Positions 35,901-46,134 of a DNA stretch of 64,000 nucleotides are shown one piece after another. The stretch is taken from NCBI GenBank assembly GCA_002803225.1, contig NXFV01001565.1, positions 1 to 64,000 of the forward strand, given 5' to 3'. Under the pieces are notes generated by a model, which saw only the letters and a program-made list of their open reading frames with translations, had not been told where the DNA came from and searched no databases. Position numbers and translations under genes: made by a program. Source of the DNA: Gamarada debralockiae. Its lineage: Eukaryota; Ascomycota; Leotiomycetes; Helotiales; Hyphodiscaceae. The first letter of the stretch is position 1, and each line of letters begins with the position of its first letter.

Positions 35901-36159
35901 TCAATTTCTTCACATTTGGATGCCGCAGACGTGCCTAGACTACCTGGGAACTCTAAGACGTAGTTTTGAAGTTCATTGAAGAGTGCACCATGAGATGGCG
36001 AGGACACAGCCGTTGGCAGCTGCTCTTCCAAGTCTGCTGCAAAGGCTGTGATCAACTGTTAGCTGTGGCGGCGATTGCTTTGGACGAAAGGAGGAACTTG
36101 CAACGAATAGTTTTTAGTCTCTTCTCTTTGTCAGGACGTGCAGGCCTAGTCGGTGCCAT
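32909..36159 (-). CDS. ZIP4: meiotic crossover protein SPO22/ZIP4
   Basis: TPR-type scaffold of the ZMM group that promotes meiotic crossovers and synapsis. The nine-exon model gives 935 residues: 36159-36105, 36036-35692, 35644-35493, 35439-34702, 34650-34523, 34469-34036, 33982-33416, 33362-33187 and 33121-32909. The eight introns are 47-68 bp and every junction keeps frame. Helical repeat sequence runs throughout, for example KYDAA-like units AAKWLERAFEVITGQ, LACRALDELLSLRIL and SSARDIYGSMSEV. The C-terminal block YPVEELEWVATRAFNHAVDL is a hallmark of the Spo22/ZIP4 family. Length is in the usual fungal range. The first exon (18 codons, donor GTTGCA) is the least certain. Confidence 0.88.
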
Positions 36160-36698
36160 GTTGATGTTGTGGAAGGAAGAGGATGGTTTGGGGATCCAAC
36201 GCTGCTTTAAGATTGTGCGAAATGTTGGCGGTGCGATGATTGTTTGAAAACAGCGACGGTATCCAGCAAATCCACCTTGGGGACTCGTCTAAACTTGCGG
36301 CGTCATCCGTATAAAGAAGAACGGTGTACAATTTCTGCGTCGACTCAAAATTTCGGAGTTTCGTTGACAGTAGTGAGTAGTAAAGACACAAAGCCGAGTC
36401 TTATCATGCAACTTCCACCGCATCGTCGAACAGAACCGGGGGTTGACTCGAAAGATCTACTAAACGGAGCACTTTTAAGGAACTCAACTATTGACTTAAA
36501 TTTAATGACTGGTTCCTTCCATTTTACAGCATGAAAAACCTCTGATTTACAAGAACAATGATATGCTTGCAAGTAGGTTTTTTTTTGGCCCGTACCTAGT
36601 ATCCTTTGCAGCTCCAAGCACCCATACGCCTATTCCCTTTCCATCCAACAAGTTTAATGTACACAAATAGTCTCGTGTACGTACAAGACACTTCATCG
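36160..36698. other. intergenic between two same-strand genes
   Basis: Holds the ZIP4 promoter and the 3' flank of the Zn2Cys6 regulator; no gene seen. Confidence 0.45.
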
Positions 36699-38593
36699 TC
36701 AACGTTTGACGGGATCTTGTGGCAGAAAGTTGCCCACAATAAGAGAAGGACTGTGAAGGGAGTCAGTATGGGCTCACAACGCAGAGGATCTGGACTAACT
36801 CACATCTTGTGATCATCTCTCCTGATGGTGAATGAGAAGCAACACTTGATAGTCGGGTCTTTCGACTGGTCGTCTGGATTCTTCAGAGAACAGCTTGTTA
36901 GGAGCGCCTTCTGATTCTGATCGAAAGCAATAGCTCCGAACTTCTCCCAATAATTGACCAGCGATTCCTCGTGTAGAATTTCGTGAAGTGCAATTTTCCC
37001 CTAAGCAAAACAGTCAGTAATATATCTTGATATACGTGGCACACATTACTCACATCTCTCAACTTCTCAATGGGAACGTGTATCAACTCAGCCATCTCCT
37101 TGTTGCCTCGGAATATCTCCCCTGTTCGTCTCCAGCAGCATGCTGGTATGGCCATACTTGCAAACACACGGTCATATTCCATGAGGCTGCGCTCAAACCA
37201 CATCTCAACATAAATAAGCTCAATATCTGTTAATGCCTGAACCTTCTCCCTAAACTTTGGCCTGAAGCGATCCAACTGTCGAAGAATCTTTTGCTTCTGA
37301 GCTGCATGCAGATGACCATCCATGTAAGCTGAGAGACGTGCGTAACCTTTGACATAGTTGAAAGGCTTCAGCATTCCAGCGTCGTATTTGGCTCGTAAAA
37401 GACGCTGCATTCTCTCTTCAGGGGCATCGTTACCCGTCGGATCTGCTGCTTGAAGATAGTACTCGCGTGCTTTATCGGTTGGTATGACGCTGGCAGGCCG
37501 TGAGATTGTATTGCCCTGAGAGTTTCCGGAAAGATTCAAGGAACCCGCCGGTTGTGATGTTGGTGGAATCGGTACATTGTTGAGGCCTCCAGGTAACATT
37601 GTACCAGACTGATCGACGTAGAAATTTGAGGTATCTTCAGGTAGTAACGCGCCGTCGTCGAGCAAGCTGTTGTTGAGGAAGTCGTTCAACAGATTGTACT
37701 CATTTGTCACTTCGGGAGCGTTGAACATATACGACGGGTGATAGTTATGCATGTCTTGGAATTGGTTCTGCGATCCAAGCCAGTCATTTGAGTACCCGAT
37801 GACTTCGTCTTATTAGTTCGCCTCCTGGCAAGATCAGAGCAATCGGGAGCTTACATTGATTGCTGTTGCTATTTAGAGCATTTGCCTGAAGACTTGAAAC
37901 AGGTGACGGCTGAACAAGTTGTAGAGGTCCTCCTTGCGAGAGTGCTGTTGCGCCCAGTCCCAAACCGTTATCTTGTGACTGTTGTTCCTGAGATTGCTCG
38001 AACGAATTGTTTATGCCGTTGTCGATATTTGACTGGAGCTGATCTGGTGGCGATCCATCATCCTCCGCCGCAGAATTGCTATGCTGACTCTTCGATTTCT
38101 TCGTCTGGTGCGTGGCCGTCGTCGACTCGTCGCGAGGCTCATCATGGCAAAGATGCCCAATGTTCCTTTTAATACATCTCGTGCAAGGACGCTCCTTTTT
38201 GTCCCACCGTAAAAGTTAGTCATACAAGCTTGTGTATCGCGAGTGGCTGCATATATTGGAAAGGCGGCCGTACCAAATCGCATGTCATATGCTAGCAGAG
38301 TACCAGATCGAATTAGCTTATGCCAAACATTTGTGCGTATGCGCATTCATCATGGCTCCCCCTTGTATTTAAGATCCAATGGAGCACTCACAGATCGTCG
38401 ACAATATACACAAGCTTCAGGAACACGACCCAAGATCAGCGGATGTTTCAAAGAGCGAAGTCGAAGCTGTTGGCGTGCTCTGCGTACCATGATTCACTTT
38501 GCGCCTCTTCTTAGGGCTTTTGTTTGCGCCAGAGGCAGTGGGCGACGTCTGCGGCTTTGTCTCCTGCCCATTACTGGCTCCATTCTGTTCCAT
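36699..38593 (-). CDS. Zn2Cys6 transcription factor, ERT1/AcuK family
   Basis: Predicted regulator of gluconeogenesis/non-fermentable carbon use, 494 residues. Exons 38593-38488, 38414-38392, 38291-38274 (18 nt), 38194-37855, 37802-37054, 37000-36804 and 36750-36699; all phases match. Splicing assembles a complete zinc cluster: ACVYCRRS (exon 2), HMTCDL (the 18-nt exon), ERPCTRCIKRNIGHLCHDE (exon 4), giving spacing C-x2-C-x6-C-x5-C-x2-C-x8-C. A Gln-rich linker follows, then the family-typical C-terminal PAS-like region with YVKGYARLSAYMDGHL, ELIYVEMWFERSLMEYDRVF and MAIPACCWRRTGEIF, ending SFTIRRDDHKIPSLIVGNFL. KRNIGHLCHDE is also close to the Gsm1 branch of this family, so AcuK versus Gsm1 orthology is open. 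The ATG lies ahead of a basic disordered stretch. Confidence 0.88.
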
Positions 38594-39200
38594 GACATAG
38601 GAGGCTATGCTTCGAGGGCTTCCATCGGATCGCGATGTCGCGCTGTTGTGTTACGGACCGAAGGCTCTTCTCGTGGTGTCGGAATTTCCTCTGCGCTGAA
38701 CCTGGGCGGGCTCGTCAGTGCTACGTTCTAGAAATTTGGAAGTGTCCAACGAATGCGCACCGTTATTCCGAATCGCTGGAGAATTTTCAACAAATCGCAG
38801 CCCTTAATTGCGTTGCTGTCAAAGAGATGCAGAAGAAAGAAAGGATCGCGGGGGCTTGAAGCGGGTCATTGGAAACGGAAGCGGGCCGAGAGGTCATCAA
38901 AACCAAGGGCTGGCTGGTGTCAACGGGCTTTTGCTTGACAAGCACGAGTACTTCGACAAGGCATGTGGCAACTCGTATTTGGGTATCTTTTGAAAAGGTA
39001 CATAATGTATCATTGACCAACTCGTTATCATTCATATCATATCATCGTAACACAATTAATGCCTAAGACTTAACCATAAGCCCCTTCCCGTCACCCGTTC
39101 ACCCGTACCGAATCCGCATTACTCTCCAATCGCTGAAGATACACCGAGCAGTTAATTGATGGCGTATGCATTAATACCTTGGTCTCCTTCCTGGAAATCT
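38594..39200. other. intergenic between two same-strand genes
   Basis: Promoter side of the Zn2Cys6 regulator and 3' flank of the CENP-Q-like gene; no supported coding sequence. Confidence 0.45.
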
Positions 39201-41737
39201 CTATCCAAGCACTATGTCCTCATATGCATTGCTTTCAAGGTGGTCGAATAAAGTAGCTTGCACAGCAGCTCTGCTCTTCGTAATTGCTTCAGAAATGCCT
39301 CCAACCCTACTGATGTTGCCTTGAATGGTGTCCAAGTGATCATTGAGCTCCTTGGCAATGTCTTGGAGATCCTCGTCCTCCTATGAATGTGTTAGCTTTC
39401 GAAATATTCAAAACTTGAGGAAACGTGGACATACAGTATGAGAGAAAGGAAGGGCGCTCCGAAGAGCGTCTCCCACGCCCAGATGGCCTCCCAAACCATC
39501 TTCATTGGTCGTTGAATCCGATTGAAGCAATGAATGCAGCCTCCGTCGAGCATCTTTCCTCACGATTGCTTCAGTTTTTGCATTGGCTTCCAACTTCGCC
39601 ACCGCGGCCTGGTCGGATTCGAGATACTGTGTCTCCTTCGTCAATTCGGCCTCCAGCAGCTCATTTGCATGCAAAGCAGGGGTAAGTTGAGCTTCCAGAG
39701 CTCTGTTATGATCCAGTATCTTCTCGAAATCAAAGTCGTCCTCTCGGTTGTTACGCATTGGCGGAGGAAACGGAAGTCCTTTTGAAACCTTACTTATCAG
39801 TCTGCGAGATATCATATGTAAAGCTGTATTGGCTTCAGTCCTCTTCCGATCGTCATTGAGATGCACGACAACTGGTCGTTGGAGGTCATTGACCAGTTGA
39901 GAGATTCGCTCAACGCAAGCTGGTGGTAGTGGCTCCCATTTCGCCTCGATAGTTTGACGAGAGACCTTTCGTGTTATTGGAGCCAGGTGTTGATATCTTG
40001 GAGGCTTGTGGGTGTGAGGAGGGGGATCCTGTTGAGATCCTCTTTCTACTCGACGCCGCTTGGTTTCAGGCGGTTCTTCGACCATTTCTAGATTTCAGGT
40101 CAGCATAAAGTCCCATTTAGAACTAATATCAATGATAACCTACCTTCCGCTTCTGTGCGTCCCCGTTTAGCATTGGCATTTGAAGGACGTTTCGAATTCT
40201 TACCGCGAGACTTGGATGCAATACTCTCTTGGATATCTTCATTTAATGGGTGTTCCCGTCTCCTGGATTTGTAAGGTTCTTGTGCAGCGGCAGAGCCTTT
40301 TCTGGCTTTGGCATCGGTAGCCTTCGAACTATTGCCACGCTTCTTGGGGACATTTCCGTCTCTTGCTAGTGATGAAGTAGCAGCTTCAATCTCAATGACT
40401 GTTCCCGATCGTCGATCACGAGCTTTGGGCCCTTGTAAGCCCTTCGCCGAAGATTCGGCAGCCGCTGGTTCATCTGTCTTAGCGTCTGGCTGTCGTTTTC
40501 TTCTCTTTGATTGAGCCTGGTCTTGTGTAGAAGATATAGCTAGATCTACAACCTCAGCGTCAGATTGTCGTGTACGCTTCTTATTCATCGCAACTTTAGC
40601 AGGAGCTGCAACATCTGCTTGGGTTTCAGCCTCCGCGTTTGCCGCCTTCCCACACTTCTTTCGAGAAACTCGCTCCTTGGCAGACAATTCAACAACGACT
40701 TGCACTTCCGCTTCGATATTGGATCGACCTCGCCTCGAAGGTTTTGCTGACTTGTTGTCTGTCCCCACAAGTGGCTCTTCAACAGCCGCATTCAGCTCAT
40801 CCTCGGCCTTTGAGCGTTGACCACGTTTCTTTCCTTCAGGTTGGGGTTTCGTTGCCATCTCTGCAACAACTTGTAGTTCATCTTGGGTATTTGAAGATCG
40901 CCCACGTCGTAACGGCTTAGATGCAGTAGCTTCGTCAATCCGTGGTCTAGGAGCAGGTTCTCCAGCCCTTGAGGTTGAACGCGGACGTCCACGCTTTTTC
41001 TCGCCATTCGCTGGGCCTTCCGCTACTTCCCCATTGTCTGGCTCTTCCACCCGAATAGCAGTCGGTCTTCCATGCTTCTTCGGTATGACAGCAGCCTCTA
41101 CTAGACCATTGACGAGCTCATCCTGTGCTTGCACGACTGCAGGCCGTCCACGTTTCTTCTTCGCCTCGCTCGCATTTTCAACAGGCTCATTGACAAGTTT
41201 GTCCTCCTCTGCTTGTACTGCGGCAGGTCGTCCACGCTTCTGCTTGATCGCACCGCCATCCCCAGCGGCAGCTTGCAACTGCGCTTCCGTGTTCAACGAC
41301 CTCCCACTCCTCATTGGCTTCGGAACTGGTCCATCCTCCCCTCTTCTTTGCGCAGACCGTCCGCGTTTCTTCTTATTATTCGCGCCCTCAACCTCAGCGG
41401 CCAGTTCCGCAGCAGCTACCGCTTCTGCCTCCGTGTATGATGATCTTCCCCGTCTCAACAGCTTCGAAACCTCTCCATCTCCATCTTGCGCATTTTCAGT
41501 ATCTTCCTCAGTCACAGACTTCCGTCTCTTCCCTCTATTCCCAGCCGCAGGTGCCTCCTGAATTATTCGTTCCGCGCCAGAGACTGTAGGGCGACCACGT
41601 TTCTTCGCCAGAGGTTCATCTAGTTGTTGCGGAGGTTCCGCCGCATTCGAGGTGGAGGGTGCAAGCCACCAATCTGAAGGCCGTGAGCGCTTTCGCTTTG
41701 ATACTGCTGGTTCGGGAGCCTGAGATTTGTTAGACAT
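39201..41737 (-). CDS. inner kinetochore CENP-Q/Okp1-like protein with AT-hook-like repeats
   Basis: Predicted constitutive centromere-associated network subunit of 808 residues. Exons 41737-40144, 40087-39435 and 39380-39201; introns of 56 and 54 bp keep phase. The C-terminal ~270 residues carry the CENP-Q-type helical region: PPACVERISQLVNDLQRPVV, FDFEKILDHNRALEAQLTPA and a coiled coil around ELTKETQYLESDQAAVAKLE, finishing in the last exon with LDTIQGNISRVGGISEA. The first ~530 residues are a long disordered array of KKRGRP/RRGRS-like AT-hook cores separated by acidic/Ala-rich spacers; I count about ten to twelve units of varying decay. Such an N-terminus would favour the minor groove of AT-rich DNA. 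Fungal Fta7/Okp1 relatives often have some AT-hooks; this many is notable. Confidence 0.82.
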
Positions 41738-42219
41738 TGTTGAATTTGTAGAAACGGGCCTGTTACCATGATTTATTTTGGCGTGAGGTGTTTTGAATAG
41801 TTGAGTTGATTTCGCGTTTTCGAAGTTGAAAGTCGCGTTTATTGGACGTGACTGGTGGCTATGTACACGTGACTATTGAAATTGGCCATTTAAGGGACGT
41901 TTCAATTGGCAAGATGATAATAGTTTGTGGTGTTTGGGATCTCAGTCTTGTTTAGGGCGAGCACTTATTTATATTGGTGGAAGTCCCAAGTCTGTTGGTT
42001 GACTTTGAAGGAATACCTAATCTGGCTTTCATCCGAACTGCGGAAACAAATGCGAACGATCAAAAATATTGGCAGGAGGTTTGCTCGCTTCTTTATTCGT
42101 CAAACCTCACAGAATAGAAGACATCTAATTTACAGTCCAAGATCCATTCCCATTACCGTCAACGCCGACAATGCACCTTAACGCCACGCTCGCCCAATGC
42201 AAGCATAACTAAAATCATC
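41738..42219. other. intergenic between two same-strand genes
   Basis: CENP-Q-like promoter and SEC6 3' flank; no gene. Confidence 0.45.
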
Positions 42220-44475
42220 CTATTTGACCTTACTCATAATCGTCTCCAACCCTCTCACAACCTCAATCTGCGCAGCTCTCGCTTTCACAGCATTCAGCAA
42301 ACTCCTATCAAAATCATCTCTAGCCCTCAAAACAGCCTCCACCCAACTGAGTTGCAAATCCCAATAATCAGCCTTAAAAGCAGCAAAAGCCTCCGGAACA
42401 GATGCCTTGTCAATCTCGATCAATTGCAGGAAAGGTTGTGTGACTTTCCACTTTTCCTTGATTGTTTCAGCGACGTCGGGGCTGAGGTAGGCGCTGTTGA
42501 AGAATCCAAAGGCGGTTTGGATATCGTCGAAAAGCTTGTCTTTGTATGGATCGTTGCGCTTGAATTTCGCTCCCTTGTTCTTCACGCTGGTTAGATAGCG
42601 AATTAAGAGCTCATCCGCTAATTCTTCGATGAAGATATCGAGTAAGGAGTGATGTATAACGGTCTTGTAATCGCCGACGTATTCTTCGAATGTGACGACC
42701 ATCTGCTTCATTGCAAATGCAGTGTACCATTTTGGAGTGAAGAAGTCGGGCATCACAGTCCTGAAATCGACTGCAAAGATGAGCTGAGCGAATTTGGCTA
42801 CGCAGTGCGTACTTAGATCGACATAGCCATCGCGGAGTGTAGAGATTTCCTCCTCGGCTCTCTGGAGGTATTGTGGAGATACCAGAGGCTTGAACTTGTT
42901 GTGGAAGCTCGATAGATATGCGAATCGGCCTTCGTCTTCGTTGTCATCAATGCAAGCAATCTGATCGTTTGCGGTAGCAACAAGCCAGTCTTGCAGAGCT
43001 TGGAAGCCTTCTAGTTCTGGTGTGTTTCCATAATATCTCGCGGCCTCATCGTCAAGCATCTTTTGCCAATTCTGTTGTCGTGACTTGAGCCGTAGGATCA
43101 TGGCATCAACAACACCTTCTGTAACGTCCTGGCGTTCCGAGTTGGCCGCTGCATCAATCTGCTCTTGCAACATTCGCCACATATCCACCAAGTTCTTGGT
43201 CCTGAAATATCCATACTCATCGGCGTCCAAGTTCGAACCATCCACATTCCTCTCGGCAAAGTCCTTCTTCTCCGTTTTGAAGATTCTATCAAGCCACTGA
43301 TCCAGAAACTTGATGATCAATTGTCGGAAATCCCGGACCAATTCGCCTTCCCGACCATCAAGGACCTGTGGTACCAATTCGTCTTGCTTGAACCCCAATT
43401 TGGTCATCTTCTTGTAGTACTTTTCCGGCCAATTGAGAATCGACAACATATTCGCAGAGCTGGTATCCGGGTCATCGATCATTCCGATGAGGAAATCGTG
43501 CATAATCTTATGGTAAACCTTCCCATAAGTCTGGAAGATCCTCCATTTCTTCGGCATAAGGGGAACCATTCCCTGTTTAACAGCATTGAGATCATTGAAG
43601 AACCATTTCAGGTTCTTCTCCAACTTGGAGGGATCCTCTAGGAATGCCTGCTTCGACTCAGTCATTTGTTCCTCCGCGTGGATCTCGATTGCCTTCAAGA
43701 ACTTCTCCTTGTAACCTCTCGTCTTCTTCGCGCCGTCCGTGATGCTCTGAAATCTGGCCGCCATCTCCTTATGATCTTTCAGTGCTTCTTGTAGCGCTGC
43801 CACCCTCTTGTCGCTCTTCTCTTCCGCCTCAACAATGACTGCCAACCGCACCACCAACCCATTGTTGCCATTTATGAGCACACTGATAACATTCAAAGCA
43901 ATCATAGCAATATGCTCATCAAACCAATCAATCGTGTCGTCCAACCTAGCGAAATAATCCTCCAAAGTACTCTGCAAACTCTGATCGTCCGCTCTTAAAA
44001 TCTGGTCCATAGCATCGTCCCTTATATTCCGCAATTGCGTCAATTCGTAATGTACCGCCAGTAAATTCGGCATATTCTCCGGATCCTGATCGTCTTCCCT
44101 CAACATCTGCTCCACCTGAATCAATTTATCATTAAACCCCTCCAAATTCCTCCGCATAGTCTCTACAGCACTGAAATTCCTATGCGTCTTCGAAACCAGA
44201 TTGATATTGGGGAAATCGCGAATCATGTTCTGCGCCTCAGCGCACAGCTTGTCGATCTTCATCATTTCGTCCTTGATAAGCTGTACCGTCCGTTGCCCAT
44301 CCGTGATACCGTTCATCCCCGATTGTGTGATTTCCAGTTGCTCTTTGAGCCCGCTTCGAAGTTGCGAATCGACCGCTCCCTTCTTGCGAGTGTATTCGAG
44401 CTTCATGGCGGGGATTTTGTCGAGGTCGTCCGGATGTCGGAGCAGCTCGGCGAGCTTGACTGTCGAGCTGTCCAT
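42220..44475 (-). CDS. SEC6: exocyst complex component Sec6
   Basis: Intronless 751-residue subunit of the exocyst, which tethers secretory vesicles at the plasma membrane at hyphal tips and septa. Start is the ATG of MDSSTVKLAELLRHPDDLDK; the open frame continues upstream without an ATG and with a possible CAG acceptor in the leader. Family-typical segments include MKLEYTRKKGAVDSQLRSGL, FDEHIAMIALNVISVLING, FLDQWLDRIF and VTFEEYVGDYKTVIHHSLLD near the C-terminus. Length matches the Sec6 family. Divergent from the mitochondrial ribosomal protein gene with only 272 bp between start codons. Confidence 0.95.
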   Translation of the reverse strand: MDSSTVKLAELLRHPDDLDKIPAMKLEYTRKKGAVDSQLRSGLKEQLEITQSGMNGITDGQRTVQLIKDEMMKIDKLCAEAQNMIRDFPNINLVSKTHRNFSAVETMRRNLEGFNDKLIQVEQMLREDDQDPENMPNLLAVHYELTQLRNIRDDAMDQILRADDQSLQSTLEDYFARLDDTIDWFDEHIAMIALNVISVLINGNNGLVVRLAVIVEAEEKSDKRVAALQEALKDHKEMAARFQSITDGAKKTRGYKEKFLKAIEIHAEEQMTESKQAFLEDPSKLEKNLKWFFNDLNAVKQGMVPLMPKKWRIFQTYGKVYHKIMHDFLIGMIDDPDTSSANMLSILNWPEKYYKKMTKLGFKQDELVPQVLDGREGELVRDFRQLIIKFLDQWLDRIFKTEKKDFAERNVDGSNLDADEYGYFRTKNLVDMWRMLQEQIDAAANSERQDVTEGVVDAMILRLKSRQQNWQKMLDDEAARYYGNTPELEGFQALQDWLVATANDQIACIDDNEDEGRFAYLSSFHNKFKPLVSPQYLQRAEEEISTLRDGYVDLSTHCVAKFAQLIFAVDFRTVMPDFFTPKWYTAFAMKQMVVTFEEYVGDYKTVIHHSLLDIFIEELADELLIRYLTSVKNKGAKFKRNDPYKDKLFDDIQTAFGFFNSAYLSPDVAETIKEKWKVTQPFLQLIEIDKASVPEAFAAFKADYWDLQLSWVEAVLRARDDFDRSLLNAVKARAAQIEVVRGLETIMSKVK

Positions 44476-44747
44476 GGTGATGGCGAAAGCAATCTGCAAA
44501 GTCTGTTGTTCCTCTCATTCAATCCATTTGAAGCTTGGAGAGTTCGTGTGAGAGGTTACGCATCAGGCTCGTGGACTGAGCGTGACGGAACGGAAAATCT
44601 CAAGCCCCGGACATCATTTTTGAATGTCGCAATATCCAGGAACTGGAACTTCAACTTTGTCAAGGCGCAACCGTCTCTTCGAAGACAAAGGTAATTGTTG
44701 CTTCTCAAACATATGGCTCACTCACTGACATTCATACTCCAGCCACA
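44476..44747. promoter_or_regulatory. compact divergent promoter with 5'-UTR intron of uL30m
   Basis: Separates SEC6 and the uL30m gene. On the plus side a probable leader intron spans 44691-44742 (GTAATT donor, CACTGACATT branch, CTCCAG acceptor), ending 5 bases before the uL30m ATG. The shared promoter must therefore be within about 200 bp. Confidence 0.6.
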
Positions 44748-45008
44748 ATGTCCTATTTCCGAATAACCCTCATGCGATCAGGCATCGGCCTGCCAAAACG
44801 AACCCAAGGTGTGCTGAAAGCCCTTGGCCTTCGCCGACGAATGAAGACAGTCTTCTTCCCCGTTACGCCTGAAGTCGCTGGTCAAATTATGAAAGTCAAG
44901 GAATTAGTGGCTGTTCAGGAAGTGGACAAGGCGATGACGAAGGAGGAGCTGAAGGACGAACGAAGACCAGATGCTGGCTATTACATCGAGAGCGCGGTGC
45001 CACGGTGA
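44748..45008 (+). CDS. mitochondrial ribosomal protein uL30m (MRPL33-type)
   Basis: 86-residue large-subunit protein of the mitochondrial ribosome. The short single exon begins [20 protein letters not shown], the ribosomal L30 fold signature, and continues [17 protein letters not shown], ending in a hydrophilic tail. The size is right for fungal uL30m. No long presequence is present; the basic start may suffice for import. Confidence 0.92.
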   Translation: MSYFRITLMRSGIGLPKRTQGVLKALGLRRRMKTVFFPVTPEVAGQIMKVKELVAVQEVDKAMTKEELKDERRPDAGYYIESAVPR

Positions 45009-46134
45009 CGAGAGTAATTAAGGCGGAAGGGCGGAGGTGGGCGCTTTAGGATGTCTTCCGATTGTTCTATTCAAGTCTGGTCTAGGTTATGGTTGCAGTT
45101 GGAAGCTGGATCTTGAAATACGGGGTTTGAGTCTCGCATTCGAATCGATTCTCGACATCCCCAGACAATGGTGTAGCTTGATGGACAATGTACTCAACAG
45201 GGATATGGTGTTAGTTGGTCTTGGGCTGTTACAAACAATAGTGGTTTCTTGGTTGAGCGATACATTACAAAAGGGGCCATTCTGAATCAGGTTTCAGGAC
45301 AACATGACAGAAAGTCGTGGATTGTACAATATAAACATATAAAATCTCGGCCTTGGGCGCTCATAGAGTATCAGAATCAACACTTCAACACTCCAAATCA
45401 ATTTCTCTGCGTACAACGTCTTCAAGACCATCTACTTACACAGCATCCGCATGACTCTACGAGATATAAGCCCTTGGAGAGGGGAGCTCCGCGGCTTACT
45501 CAGGCGTATCAGAGAGAGGAGAGACATCTCGCGTTGGTGGAACCATTAAGGCGAACTTTGCTCTACTCCTAGGCCCAACATTAACACTTCAGACATATGA
45601 CCCCTCTACACCACCTTAGAGCAATGGGACCACATAGAGGAAATCCAGTACCACTGAAATGGATACGGCGCCAACCCTGCCAATGACTGGGAGACAACCT
45701 GGTTTTTGAAAGAATGGCTCTATGCAATTACATGCCTATTGTTGCGGAGGCACGCTGCGGACCAAATCACTAGTGAGGCTGTGATTGCCCAAATCTGGAC
45801 GAATAGGCTACTTTCACGGGCTGGTTGAGAAGTTGGTTAGAATAGACATCCAAGACCAGGAGAGTATTCATGGATACAGACTATCTGGAATTTCAATCAC
45901 TCAACATGTCAGAATAATCGAACTTCAATCGCTGACATACAAAGGAAGTCTGTGGTATGAAAAGTCTCAATTACTACCAGAAACCTGGTCATGCTGCATC
46001 ATAAAGTGTCTGGGCCGCTACGTTCAGAAAGAGCACGACTTTTTAATGTAAAGTCCCTCCAATCCCTAGTCCAGAGCCGCAATAATAGAAAAGTGACGCC
46101 ATTCTCCACCCATGCTACCCTCACAATGACCACC
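45009..46134. other. convergent intergenic region, no gene recognised
   Basis: About 1.1 kb between the 3' ends of uL30m and EAF3. Several short frames, none with family resemblance or splice support. Confidence 0.5.

Noticed and set aside
38195..38273. Mutated acceptor TTTTACGG in the Zn2Cys6 gene
   Set aside because: At first the frame seemed to require a non-AG acceptor; the AAAAAG a few bases later gives a correct phase-0 junction and complete zinc cluster, so no unusual splice site is needed.
41034..41561. 175-codon plus-strand frame
   Set aside because: Antisense of the CENP-Q-like AT-hook array; the repetitive reading is a mirror of the real gene.
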